64,000 bases of DNA from Strongylocentrotus droebachiensis (GCA_035222895.1 JAVYIG010007222.1:1-64000), one strand, 5' to 3'; counted from the first letter of the stretch, positions 46,301 through 58,403 are shown. Program-made: numbers and translations. Notes: generated by a model from the letters alone, not told the origin.

Positions 46301-46725
46301 CTGACAAAACAAGGAGATAGATAACAAAACAAAAATGGTAGATAACATCAATAACATAACAAAGAAAAATACCCCCAAAAAGAAAAAAAGAGAAGTAGAA
46401 AGTAACCATATGATTGCAATAAAAAAAAACTGCATATTATATATTAGATCCTGAAAAATAAAATAAAAATAAACTATAAAAGACCACGACACCTCCACAC
46501 ACAAATATTTGTTTGTGAAGATAACAATTTTACATTTGAATATAGCTAACATATTTTTGTATACGGTATGAATCAACCACACAATGACAATCTTCACACA
46601 TTCAATTGGGGGGGGGGGGCAGCATTTCACTTGACAAACGCCTTTGTTATACAAAACTTCGTTTTTCATTCGCCGAAAAACTCATGACAAAAGTGCCATA
46701 ATCACAGGAAAATGTAGCCGTGTCA

Positions 46726-47060
46726 TTTCAAGCATGAGTGATTAAAACAATTTGAAGAGAGGGTACCAAAAAGTCGTTGGCGGGCGGTATCTGAATTTCA
46801 AAGAGAAAATCAAATTTCTAGAAAGTTCATTTTCTCCCTTTTAATATGACACCTCGATCAGGAGAAATGAGCCAGGAATAACAACGTTCTATTTGTTTAA
46901 AGTAATGCTTGCATTTCCATATTTTGATTAAACAAATTCGTTTTCACTGGCTGCCTGCCGTAGCAACTCAACTCCGTTTCGTTGACGATCAGTCATGCAT
47001 GAAGTTTTTCGTCTTTTTTGTGCATAGCTGATCGTCAACGAAACGGAGTTAGATTTTTAA
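46726..47060 (+). mobile_element. CAGTGCGTCCCAG-family repeat, left part deleted (copy 2)
   Basis: Matches 8142-8515. The left boundary is the deletion junction that removed TM4-TM7 exons. The terminal hairpin (about 46973-47052) is nearly perfect here. Confidence 0.65.
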
Positions 47061-47130
47061 TACAGAATGCAGTTTTTGATGCAGAAATATTGCACCATAT
47101 AAATGCTGTGAGTGATTATCATCGACTTAC

Positions 47131-47284
47131 CCCATCCTAAGATTCCATAAACCCAAGTTCGAGGATTACCAGAGTCAAAAACTTGGATGATCTGACGATA
47201 GAGATGTACACCCTCGACGAGCATCCAAAACATCATTGCTAGGGAGAAGTAGTGCAGGATAAAGGCATATGCCTTGCATCCAGA
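47131..47284 (-). CDS. aGPCR copy 2, TM3 exon
   Basis: 154 nt reading SGCKAYAFILHYFSLAMMFW then MLVEGVHLYRQIIQVF. The disulphide Cys is kept. Donor GTAAGT is intact although the TM4 exon it should join is deleted from this copy; the next TM4 exon on this strand belongs to copy 1 at 7674-7740, in matching phase. Confidence 0.87.
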
Positions 47285-47789
47285 CTATGCAAGAGGTCCA
47301 CATAAAAGATAAGATATTATATTATATATTGTTCAATAACTTTTTAATCTTTAATTCCTTTAATCATTTAAATAAACTAGAAAATGACCGCAAGGAGGAA
47401 TCATAAGGGCTGTAACGAAACCCATGGCCATGACGTCCCTGTCTTCAAGGAATGGTTGGGAGCAATATAGCGATGATAAAATGGACAAGTGATTTTTCCA
47501 AAAATGTATACTATGTCATTTTCGACGTTTTGTATAGTTCTGTTAAGGATTATAAAAGTGCAACGTAAAAGTTCATTTCTTAAGTTTCATTTTTATTCTT
47601 CAGATAGTGAAGAAGTTAAATCTAATTTCAAGGACTTCTATTTTAATTCTTTTAACCATCATTTTTATTATATTACCGTGACGACAGATTATCCATGAAA
47701 GTTATTTATTTGTTAAATACATAAATATATACGTTAAAGCGTCATTTGACGGACATATGTGTAGTTACAAAATGAGTCATTGAGTACTT

Positions 47790-48412
47790 AAGTCGCGTTA
47801 TGATGATATATAAATGCGTTCAAAACTTAGCACCTTTTTACCTTCAGGTAGGCTTAATCAATCTTAATGATGTATATGAGCATCACACAAAGCAAATATA
47901 CAGTGGATGTTTACGTGTGCCTAGATTTCACACTGATTGTTATAAGTGTAGCCCAATTGTTTCTTCTATATTTGAGTGGAATAAGCAAGATATGTCGATG
48001 AGACGGCTTCCTCTGTCATTTCATTTAAGATATTGTTTAAACAAAGTTGTAATTTGTGAATGGCTCAGCCGAACATTCACTACGTGCATGTTCTGTAATA
48101 TTAACATGATTTATTCACATAATTGCGACTTGATCAATATTTTCCTATTGGCATTACTGTTGAACTAGGTTAATGATATATGTTTATTTTGCAAACGAGT
48201 ATTATTTTTGCCACGTCAATTATTGCTGCGTCATATCTTTCTTAATGTACTCTGGAATTGTATTTATAACTGTTCTGTATAAAGTTACGTAATGCTTTTT
48301 GATGTAAATGTGTTCATGTTTATTAAGGACCACATGGAAGACCACTACTTATTGGTTAATGGGCTACCCTGACAAAAGTTTGAAATGAATAAGAACAAAT
48401 AAATACAAAATT
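47790..48412 (+). mobile_element. CR1-like LINE 3' end
   Basis: A frame at 47800-48168 reads MMIYKCVQNLAPFYLQVGLI and FRVPRF-like sequence (LRVPRFHTDCYKCSPIV, FEWNK), typical of the RT C-terminus of CR1/L2-type LINEs. The following 3' UTR ends near AATAAGAACAAATAAATAC. Inserted in the copy-2 intron between TM3 and TM2 exons. Confidence 0.7.
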
Positions 48413-50515
48413 AGCAGGACATTTTCATGTCCTGTTAACGAATGAACAATAGAATAACTGCCCTCTACGTACGTTTGCAGGCAGAGGAAACGTAAAGGCC
48501 TCCCAAGAAACAATAGGCTTAATCAGCAGACTTTAGTTTAATCAGTTATATGGTTTTGAGCTTAGGGTTAGGGTAATATACCAGTTTTTATGATGTCCGG
48601 TTAATGTACCATTTAGGGTTATATAAGGTCCTGTTAATACAACATGTAGGGTAATATAATTATGTTATATCATATTTAAAGCGTCAACAAATTACATGAG
48701 AGAAATATTTTTGCGTCGTGTTTTCGTTGTTCCTCCTTAATGCCTTCCTTTGATGGAAATAACTCTAAAGGTTTCAAAAACAGTCCCTGTCGGGAATTAA
48801 AAAAAGGTCTCTGGTTGCGTACGCCAAATCCTTTAACATCTAGACCAAGGAGACAGGTTGAATGGTGTTTCGGCTACACCAGAAACCATATTAGCACACT
48901 CAGCACTCATATATAAAAAAAGAAAGAAAAGTGAACACTATTTATAGTTAAGATTTCAAATATGTATTTTATATAACTTACATTTCATATACCAAAATGG
49001 ACCTATATTAATCCTATTATTGATTTATACCACTCATGCTTGAGTATAGAAATTTAACAATGAATGAGTATCTGAAGGATCATTTTAAAAAATGGGGCAT
49101 CTGACCAATCAAATTGTGATGGGCATTGGAGGTATCCCATAGCTCATAGACCATATTGTTCCGATTGTCTCATTTTCGCTCGCTGGATCACTGCAGCACA
49201 AACATAGCTCGTTCGACGTCACTACCAAACTAGCCAATCGGCTGTCAATGACGTCATATTGAACGCGGCGGCAAATATGTTTTGTGAAATTATTTCTAAT
49301 TGCAAACTAGTTTTATTTTTGGATGGAAACGCAGCCATTGTTATCTTGACATTCATTGAAGTCATCAGAATAGGGTAAGGTACGTCTCAGATGATTCAAG
49401 AGGTCTATTTTGTAGATAATTTTTCAATTTCTTAGAATGTTCCACTATTTTGCAGGGTACCGGGTGTATGCCATTGGGTGTGATGTGTTCGCGCGTAATG
49501 GCGCGAATTATACATTCTTCTTCTTCTTCGCTATAAGTACAGGCCACCGCGCCGTCGGGTGTGAACATTCTTTTCCTTCTCAATACAATAACTTTCACCT
49601 GCCTAAGTTATTCAAACCATACCGCCTCGCGGAATCGTGGCGTCTCGCCACTTCCATTACGTAATCATTAAAAGGATCCGCATATACAACATTTTCCTGC
49701 TATACGTTGTACCGCAGGAAAATACAAATCTCCCTGGTATACCTTACAGTCCAAACGATAAATATGTGCCTTAAACGAAGCAGGCGACAATCGGCGTAGC
49801 AGACGACACGTGGTAGTAATTTTGTATGTGAGATTGCTTTGCTAAATATAAATTACTTTGTTAATAAATATCAACTAACATTTCTTTTACATATCTTTAA
49901 ACCATCATTGATATTTAGTAATTCATGAGTGAGTAAAAGAAACATACCAAACTAAATAATGATATGAAATACTTGGTGGCAATTAGGGGAGTTTGACGTG
50001 ATGACCGATTGCACCCCTCTGTTAATAACCGAACAGTCCATGGTGTGCCATGAATATTCATGTTTTTGCTTACCTTGGCTAAATGTTTGCTTTTACTAGA
50101 TGGAAAAATTACGATGGGGGTTGGATGAAATGGACATAATGAACCAAGCAGAAGTGATCTACGATAATTCATGCTTCTTATCCTTCGTGTGCCTGACCTA
50201 TAATCTTAAAATTGCTTGGCAAACTGAGTCCAAAGTTCGACTTTTTTCACATGTGTATTATAGGCAATGGCGAGTTAGCAACCTATTTTGAAAAATTACG
50301 GTGGGTGAACTTTCAAAAGTCAATGAGACATGAGGGCTCCAATGAAAGAGCTGGTGATAACGTACGTCGAGGTGGATGTGCTTTTGGTTTAAAAAAAAGA
50401 AGAAGAATTTTTAACGATTTTTTGTTTAAACGTCCATAGGCTAACATGTTAGGCTACTGACTCTGACGATAGGGGGCGTTGTGAAATGAGACTAAACGGA
50501 GCAATATGGATCTCG
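48413..50515. other. Copy-2 intron with insertions
   Basis: 49000-49165 and 50515 onward match copy 1 (8765-8940). Sequence 49165-50515 is an unidentified insert with no recognised termini. No exon. Confidence 0.5.
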
Positions 50516-51004
50516 GGTAGAAAGGAGAGGCACCTTGATCATGCTTGTCCAATCCATGCAGTCCTGAGACTACATCTGACATCCAGAGCTCATCCCTCAT
50601 CGATTCTCATTCTTTTTTCCTTTAAACTGTTGAGCAAGACTGTCTTACAGATGCACATGTTCATTAGCATTTGAATGGCTACTTGCTCTTTTTTGTGCTG
50701 TTGCATTTTTCTTAATCAGACCTACTTAAACCGTTATTAATGTGCCCATCCAAGCGTGAAAATTCGAAACTTGATTTTAATTCATGTTGGTAGAGTATTA
50801 ATATTTCTTTAAATTGAAATATACTTTAATATATTTTATTAATGGTTTATATGAATATTCTTAAAATGAAAGAGTGTCAATTTGTTTTTTTAAATATCAT
50901 TCTTAAATGTATATATACTACTGGTAGCACAGGGCTTTATTAAAGAAAACAACGGAAATGAATAGCCTTCCAGAAACCTCAGAATAAAAACCATTCAAGA
51001 TTAC

Positions 51005-51110
51005 CTCAATTTCAATAGGATTGATGCCGGCAAAGAAGGTGATATCGAAAAACAGAATGGCGATCATCAGGTTGGCATGAATTATAACCCGGTCAGCTGT
51101 CAATGATCGT
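51005..51110 (-). CDS. aGPCR copy 2, TM2 exon
   Basis: 106 nt reading RSLTADRVIIHANLMIAILF then FDITFFAGINPIEIE. Two conservative changes from copy 1 (Val to Ile, Val to Phe). Splice sites intact. Confidence 0.86.
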
Positions 51111-51799
51111 CTATGTATAAAGTGAAAATTAGACCCGAAGATTTACAGAGAGTATTTATCCAAGTACAAGAAATTTATGTTCGTTTATTAGCTTACAAAG
51201 CATGTTATTCATATTATATCCATGGCACAAAGAAGAAAAACATGTTTAATTCACCTTTTTTCAGTTATAGATTTGAAATGTAAAATTATTTGTTGGACCT
51301 ACTGTGTTATAGGATTACAAACCAACTCCGTAGAATTTCGACCTTTGGTAAAACATATTACTTTGAGGAAAATATATTATGAACGTATCATGCCTTGCAC
51401 CCTAAATTCTGATTTTCCATACGCAAAGTGCACGCAGTGAGTGCAAAAAACCTACCTTCTATAGTATGTGGGAATCAACGGTTAGTGCCCGATCATTTCA
51501 TTTCATTTCAATACACGTAATTGTTTTCATTTCAAACAGAATACAAATATATATCACAACAACAAAGAAAATAGATTTTGGAATGAATTAAAGAATATTC
51601 ATTATGTATATATTTTCTTCTGGCTTATTCGGGAAACATGCTACGTAATTTCTTTTTGTCTAATATGTACATTTTAACAAAAATAAACCACTATCCATTT
51701 TAGACTTGAATCAAAATGAAACATTAAAAAAAATCAAAATCGCCCAAGTTATACTGGGTTGTCAATCTGTTTAAACTATAAATTCCTTGATATTTTTAC

Positions 51800-51894
51800 C
51801 TGAGAATAAAGAACGTAATCAGACCGATAACGAGTGACGTCACAGATAATCCAAGGCCAACCCAGGTTAGAATATCACTGATGATATCTCCATC
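51800..51894 (-). CDS. aGPCR copy 2, TM1 exon
   Basis: 95 nt reading DGDIISDILTWVGLGLSVTS then LVIGLITFFIL. One residue change (Ala to Val). Acceptor TTTCAG and donor GTAAAA retained. Confidence 0.86.
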
Positions 51895-52381
51895 CTGAAA
51901 CGTATTGTTTAACAAATAGCTTTCAACAATATTAATACTCTTGGTATAGAATTTATATTTATATTTTTTGAAGACAAAATATTATAATGGACTTTATATC
52001 TGTTAGTCCAATTCATTCGTTTTGTCGAAATGTATCCCATTACCAAATATTTTTATCGTGAGAAAGAGGCTTTTAGGAGAAGCACATTCAAGGAAAATGG
52101 GACATATTTCAAATTTTTGAAATATCGTTGCATTTTAAGGGATCATTTCGATTATTTTCTTATTAAAAGATATGAATATTCTCACAATTAACTCGCCAAT
52201 ATAACATTTAAACGTTATAATGATTAAAATCATTCATTCAAATAGCGCATAAGATATCAGAATTTCTCTTTAATTAACAGCTTTTTAATTAAGCTAACCA
52301 AACTATGGATAATTATAGTTAAATTTCATACACGTTTGTGAAATGATAAGCTCAAATATATACATCATGATTATATCTTAC

Positions 52382-52499
52382 CAGCTCACCCGGCAGCAAA
52401 CTCACGACAATAGCAAAGCTGGTCATGTGATCACAGTAGCATGACGTCATATTCACGTTGCCCGTCGAGGTTTCTCGACAGCCGGTAGAACTCCACTTC
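52382..52499 (-). CDS. aGPCR copy 2, GPS exon
   Basis: 118 nt with KWSSTGCRETSTGNVNMTSC then YCDHMTSFAIVVSLLPGEL. All GPS cysteines and the HMT cleavage triplet are kept. The loop between the first two cysteines (ETFLNKA to ETSTGNV) has changed in a cluster, more than the rest of the exon. Confidence 0.87.
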
Positions 52500-53168
52500 C
52501 TTTAAAAAACATAGTAGATGAGATATGTGTCCAGATAAAAACAGATTCCTTTTTTTGTTTGGATACAATTATGAATTTGTTCTCTGTAACGTTTTCTAAA
52601 TAAAGTTATAGTCTATTCCGCTCCAATATTAGGAGGACGTTGACGGGTTGCCAGCAGAACAAAATGCATGAACGTGCCTAAGTAAACACATCGCTAGAAA
52701 TTGATGTAATTCTTGCAAGTCATTACATGACTTGAGTAATTGTGTATTATTATTAGAGCACAAATAACACTCTGTTTCATTTTCTGAAGCAGTATTTCGT
52801 TTATTCTAGAGAAGAAAAAACAAATCCTCTTTGCATTTAACTTATAAACAAATGAAGGATAACGATGCGGAAAGGGACAATGTACATTTTTGTTTTATTC
52901 CATTTTACTTTATTTCAAAATTTAAAATAGTGTGAAGAAAGCATGATTAAACTTGCCTTATTGTACAAACAAAACTTCAGTTGCATTTGTGTAAACATAT
53001 TTGGTTTATTGTTGTTTAACTTGCGAAAAGGGTGAATACAAGCAACAAAGACATCTCCACTTCTAAATGAATGAAACAATGAGGAATGATAGTCGTATGA
53101 AATGTGAAAATATCAATTTATTAATATAACATGTACATATAGAGATTAAATGAAAGGCAAAATATTAC

Positions 53169-53224
53169 CTGGTCTTTATATCCCAGAAGCTGCATGTTGG
53201 TGAAAAGTATTTCTGACCGATCAT
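53169..53224 (-). CDS. aGPCR copy 2, pre-GPS exon
   Basis: 56 nt reading MIGQKYFSPTCSFWDIKT plus two bases. Conserved PTCSFWD. Two residue changes from copy 1. Splice sites intact. Confidence 0.85.
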
Positions 53225-53852
53225 CTGCAGTGAAGTTGGAGGAAAAGTGATGAACAAACGTTGCAAGTCGCCAGTGTACTTATAACTTTCTGTAGAATCT
53301 GATTTTATGTGCTATTTCCCCAATTTCGGAGGTCCTGAAAATTTATATACCTGTCGTCATTTTTCTAAATGACGTGTTCGGCTGTTGCATGGTAACGAAT
53401 TATTGTAATTAACATTAGGATATTAATTATCAAACAACCACAACATAAGTAATGCAAGTGGTTAAATAGATCTATTTCCAGCTACCTTTTGACATTAATA
53501 ACAAATATCAGTCTTCTCAGATCAAAGTTATGCTTGAACATTGCGGTTGCCATGGTAACGCCTGTAATCTTAGAAAATAACAGTTCTTTAACGAAGAAAA
53601 AACAAATAGAAGTGTCAAAATATCTTAATTTTTCTTTCTAAAAGTTCAGATTACCATTATGATATTGATCATTTTAAGCCATAGCGTAGGAGAATGGGTA
53701 GCTGGAAAGAAATATATCTACCTAGCCACTTACATTGTATTTTTTGGTTGTCTAATGAGAAACATATTTAATTAAAAAAAATCATTACCATGGCAGCGGC
53801 CAAAGTCGCCATTATTAAAAAATGGCAATATGTAGATTCCGACGGTACTCAC

Positions 53853-54058
53853 TGTAGAGTGGATAAGAGTAAAGCTGAATGGAATAGACACCAACTCGTG
53901 ACCAATGAATACAGCTGCCGTTATGACATTACTCGCAACTCGAAGGTTGACATCATTATTTCCGGTGGTGGCGTTGTTAGCTGTCTTGTTATTAAGGAGG
54001 TCAGCAAGACGTGCGGACGTAACAATCCCTAAAGTGACAGGCCGCTGGTCATTTCCAT
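53853..54058 (-). CDS. aGPCR copy 2, central GAIN exon
   Basis: 206 nt, counterpart of 12867-13072. Reads GNDQRPVTLGIVTSARLADL onward. About four amino-acid changes and at least six synonymous changes versus copy 1. Frame, acceptor CTGCAG and donor GTGAGT intact. Confidence 0.84.
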
Positions 54059-54169
54059 CTGCAGAGGGAGTGAAATCCATTTAAATTCCATTTTAGTTCA
54101 CTCAAATAGTAACAAGGTTATCATATCTTCTTCCTAGAAATTGTATAATATTCGTTAGTTTTTAGGATA

Positions 54170-54680
54170 GGCATTAGTCACATTTGCCGCCGCGGCTGTG
54201 GGGTTTAAAATATCTACGGCCAATAGCAATTATAGGGCCGCCGCAGCATTCCCACGGTCACATACGATAGCAGTCACATATGTTAGGGTAGCCGCACGGC
54301 CTTTGAAGTGAAGACGCACGGTCGTTTTAGGGCGTCCCTGCGGCGGCCATAGGTTTTTGACAAATACCAAGGCAGACGCAAGGTAGCCACAATGCAACCG
54401 TACACCCGACGTATTGTCGCCGTGGAACCATTCTACAGCATGGCTACGGTGTGTCTTATTGCTACGGTGTATCTAGAAATGAAAATTTATAACTCCGCGT
54501 TATAATCCCACGGCGACCTGTACGGCCTGTAACGAAAGAGATACGCCCTAGGGTGACCCTGATATGAGGCAACCGCAGATTCTCTGCGGCCGCCGCAGGT
54601 ATCTCTCGATTTCGGTGGACTACGGCCGCCGTATCCTATCCGTATAGAGCAAATGTGACCTAGGCATTAGGCATAAGCGG
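54170..54680. mobile_element. Intronic TIR element (copy 2)
   Basis: Inverted ends TAGTCACATTTGC and GCAAATGTGACCTA; same interior as 13190-13700. Superfamily not assigned. Confidence 0.7.
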
Positions 54681-54885
54681 TATACAGATGTAACTGTTAT
54701 CATCATTGACAGTGTATAAAAATTCCTTTTTGTATAAATATTGATACTGAACTCATCTCTACAGGTGTGGGTGGGTTGGGTGAGCGAGAATGAGGGTGTA
54801 CGCGGGATTGATAACTGAATAGTGTATGAACATCAAGTGGGAAGAGCACTAATAACACTAATTGAATGTCTTCATGACTCCCTAC

Positions 54886-55011
54886 CTTTGGATTGGTCAT
54901 TCCTTTCACAGAAATAGTTTGCGGGCAAAGAAAAGTGATTTCCGTTCAGGCTGGTGTCCGTCCATTCAGTAGCACACAAATCTTCGAGTACAGATCGGTA
55001 TACATATATAT
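54886..55011 (-). CDS. aGPCR copy 2, GAIN exon
   Basis: 126 nt, counterpart of 13914-14039. One residue change (Gln to His in NGNQFS). Splice sites CTAG and GTAGGG retained. Confidence 0.82.
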
Positions 55012-56022
55012 CTAGTGTGAAAGAGTTGCCAGGTAGGAGAAATAGATATAATGTGGAGAAAGAGAAGTGGTTGAATAAAGGAAAATAATTGGAAAAGAGG
55101 AAACAGTATTATGGGAACGGTAAACAGAATGAATGAAGATTTTTAAAAAAGTAACAAAACAACACAAAATGTGTAGCTATATAATGGTATGAAACTTGAA
55201 TATAAATAACTGAGCATATTACGAAGAAAACATATTAAAAGAATGGAAACTCTTGAGGGATGTAGAGAAGCTGATTAACATTATCTGATTATCTCAATCA
55301 AATTTACCGAATCCATCACTTTTGTATATAGTAGAGATTGTAAAAATCCGTAAACATCCCTTCTATATGATTAAGATCGCAGTTCAGATTTAAATTCAGA
55401 TTTCATTTACAGTTTCAATTGGTAGTTTATAACATCAACAACATGCCAAAAAAATATATTACAATTAAGAATGAATTCGTACATAAATCTCATTAAATAC
55501 AAATTAAACATTTTTAATTTTACAATAATTATAATGACCTTTATTATAATTGATATGTTGACATGTTTAAAACAAGAGTTGGTTCCTTACAGTCGTTTTG
55601 TGAGCTTGCCATAAAATCTTGAGAAACAATAATACGCTTATTGTAAACGATGCTTTTGAATGCACTTTCTTGATCTATAACATTGAAATTTACTAGCGCC
55701 CCGTCTTATTAAGAGTTGCGACTGATCCAAATCAATCGCAAGTCCTCCAATCAATCGCCAATTTGCAGTTCGTTTCTTTTGAGAACATAGTTGATATCAT
55801 CGATATCAATCCTAAATAAGTTGCCATTGATATCAACTCTTTATAAGACGTGCATTCACGTGAAAATTATGCTGTTTAGCGTAGATCACAGGGACATTTA
55901 CATGAAGGATTAAAATACTAATAAATCGAAAATTTCATTGAAAAGACACGTTTTGAGATTTTCGCAATTGAAATATCTATCCTTTGAGGCACTCTGCACA
56001 TTAGTATCACCTACCAAGATTA

Positions 56023-56164
56023 GGCCAAAAAAAAAAAGTTGTTTGGTTGTCCTCGACCGCCCGCTCGTCATTTTCGGGCCGCTCGTATTTTTTTTTTTTT
56101 TTAAATATATTTTTTTTTTTTAATTCATTTTTTTTTTTTTTAATATTCATTTTTTTTTTTTTTT

Positions 56165-56195
<31 letters not shown>

Positions 56196-56813
56196 GAGAG
56201 CAATCTTAAATGCCAAACATACCATTTTATGCATTTGCAAGGATCAAAATGCGTCCCGTTGTCAGTTTGATACAGTACGCAATTAGGTATTTATTAAACT
56301 TGCCATTTTTATTTTTCTATGTCAAAATGCCGTTCATTCAAATCAGGTTCTGAGCATTCTTAAACTCATTTTAAAGCCCATCTGTACTAGTTTACAGGAG
56401 GGATTAGACCACCCTGCAAGGTCACTGGACAGGTTGTTATCTCATCAAATCAGCTCTCAGTTAATATAAGATAAAGAGGATCATGGGGACCAATGGTCAC
56501 CGATTAGGCATTGTTTGCTACATAGAGGGCGCAAGTAGCTATAAGTAGTACAATGGAGATTTAAAAGGTGCTGTATTTCAAAGCCCAAAATACTTTCTGT
56601 GTTGGTCTTGATATTCATTGTACATTAAACTAGTCTTTTACCATATTAAAGTGTTTTATAGACTTTGTTTGTTTAAATGCTTGACAATCCCAATTATTTA
56701 TTTATTTTATGGAGAAAAAAATTATTTAAAGAAAAAAAAATGGGGAAAAAAAAAATCAAAAAAAATCAAAAATCAAAAAAATCAAAAAAATACACACAAA
56801 AAATCAATTGAAG

Positions 56814-56847
<34 letters not shown>

Positions 56848-56909
56848 GCCCGCCCGCCCCTACTCCAGAAAAGCAATCGAGGACAACCAAACAATTTTTT
56901 TTTTTGGCC
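56023..56909. mobile_element. PIF/Harbinger-like MITE in copy-2 intron
   Basis: Inverted ends GGCC plus an A-run then TTGTTTGGTTGTCCTCGA, flanked by TTA (56020-56022, 56910-56912). The homologous copy-1 intron (near 15425) has a single TTA and no insert. A 3-bp TWA duplication fits PIF/Harbinger. The interior holds T-, G- and A-runs and a 200-bp repeat shared with about 29195-29390. Confidence 0.8.
56395..56575 (+). repeat. Interspersed repeat, copy A (inside the Harbinger-like MITE)
   Basis: GGGATTAGACCACCC, then AGCTCTCA and AAGAGGATCATGGGG, matching 29200-29390. Function unknown. Confidence 0.7.
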
Positions 56910-56992
56910 TTATGTCTAGTTCCAACCTCATAATTCTAAAGCTCTTGTTTTCTTTCTCTTTAGGCACAAAAATACAATGCTGATCAACTTAC

Positions 56993-57089
56993 TATTGACT
57001 TCGATTGATTGTCCTGTACTGAGATTCATTCCAATATCGAAGACCTTCTGCTCTAGGATGTCAGGGTTCAGAAGAAGCTGAAGATTATC
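56993..57089 (-). CDS. aGPCR copy 2, early GAIN exon
   Basis: 97 nt, counterpart of 15511-15607. Reads DNLQLLLNPDILEQKVFDIG then MNLSTGQSIEVN. The last exon base changed from G to A, so the split codon becomes Asn instead of Asp, but the GTAAGT donor is kept. No upstream partner exon was found nearby. Confidence 0.8.
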
Positions 57090-57589
57090 CTATATCAAAC
57101 ACATGAACGCCATTATTATGATTTTTTAAATTATTTTTTTAGTTTCTGACACAACACTCTAAAATGCGGTGTATACGAGATCGTTTGAAAGAGTTGAAAA
57201 CTAATAATGTTGCGATAAATTTACGGATGTTTAAGTTCAATGGAAATGCGAGTCGGTTCTCTGCTTCCTTCTGGGTTTAGTAGCATTTAGTTTTCCTTCT
57301 AAGAAATCCCTCAAGAGAGTCCGATGTCTTTTAATATAACCATAATATTTCGCCTTTATTTCTGTTACGATTCCGATATATATAGTTTTCATGATTGTTG
57401 AAAGTGGGATGGGGTATGTATCTTAGCAAACTAGCAAAGTCATCACGCTCAACTTGTTTTCGCATGCAGTATATGGTAAACCCACTATGCTCTTTATCTT
57501 CTAATGATCTATTTTGTTTTAGTGCGAAGCGCCAGGGAGGTCAGGTATAGCAGACATGAGCGCTATAGAACAACCCACTAGTATTATCA

Positions 57590-57965
57590 GGTGGGCTGTA
57601 TATCGTACAGACCACCTTATAATTTCGTTAGAATTGCCTTTATTTATTTATTTATCAGGTGGGCTGTATAACGTACAGACCACCTTATAATTTCGTTTAT
57701 TTATTTATTTATTTTTCTTACATCTAACCACTGTTTTGTAAGCACGATTACTTGAACATGGCCCAATCAAATGCCTTAAAATTTGGCACACATATGTATA
57801 GGCATATGTCCAAAGCATAATAATATTTTCAACATTGACCTTCACTGATAATGTCATCTAGGCGCCATTTTGTAAAATTTTACGAAAATCAACACATGAT
57901 CATATCTTCATAACCACATGTTATTTCTCATTCATATGTATCATGATCCAGAGTTTTTCGAAACT
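57590..57965. repeat. Dispersed repeat fragment with direct duplication
   Basis: TCAGGTGGGCTGTATA occurs at about 57598 and 57656, each followed by GTACAGACCACCTTATAATT. The rest is inverted homology to 38790-38965. Confidence 0.65.
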
Positions 57966-58214
57966 AGAGATAGATGCCATGTGTTGCGTCTGGCCAGATG
58001 AAAGGGGCTACCTGTAGATTTATACATGTTGTGGTGCATCCGGGGGGGGGGGGGGTGGAAGCATGATGGGTATAGACATGTGCAAATCCTATTATGCATG
58101 GATATCCCAACAATAATGAAAATTCTAAATAACTTCGTAGAGCGCTTCGGGTTTTTTTTTACGTGTTGGAATTGTGCTTATTTGATGTGCGATAATGTGG
58201 TGGAGAAACGTTTA

Positions 58215-58403
58215 CAGTGCACTCTCGTTATAAAGAACACCGATATAACAAAATTTCATTATAAAGAAGTAAAATCTCTGGTCCCATATGTGGGATTCCC
58301 TTTGTATTCTATTGTTTTTGCAACCCTGATACATGTATAAAGAAATTTGATTATAAAGAAATTTCATGGGTCCCGAGGACTTCTTTATAATGAGAGTGCA
58401 CTG
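58215..58403. mobile_element. pogo/Tigger-like MITE
   Basis: TA-flanked, ends CAGTGCACTCTCATTATAAA-type inverted (left CTCTCGTTATAAAG). Interior ATATAACA and TTATAAAGAA repeats are typical of Tigger/pogo MITEs. Confidence 0.8.

Larger units (their letters stand above)
46202..57089 (-). pseudogene. Truncated second copy of the adhesion GPCR (GAIN to TM3, no TM4-TM7)
   Basis: Eight consecutive exons from 57089 down to 47131 match copy-1 exons 15511-15607 to 8568-8721 in length, phase and splice sites, with no stop or frameshift. The ninth, 46202-46300, matches the terminal tail exon. The six exons between (TM4 to proximal tail) are gone: homology jumps from about 46698 (copy-1 3705) to 46726 (copy-1 8142) with about 24 unrelated bases between. 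Splicing TM3 directly to the tail exon would give a stop after GKCK. No matching signal, N-terminal or stalk exon is present next to it. It may be a recent pseudogene, or may produce a truncated or chimeric receptor; the sequence alone does not decide. Confidence 0.85.
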
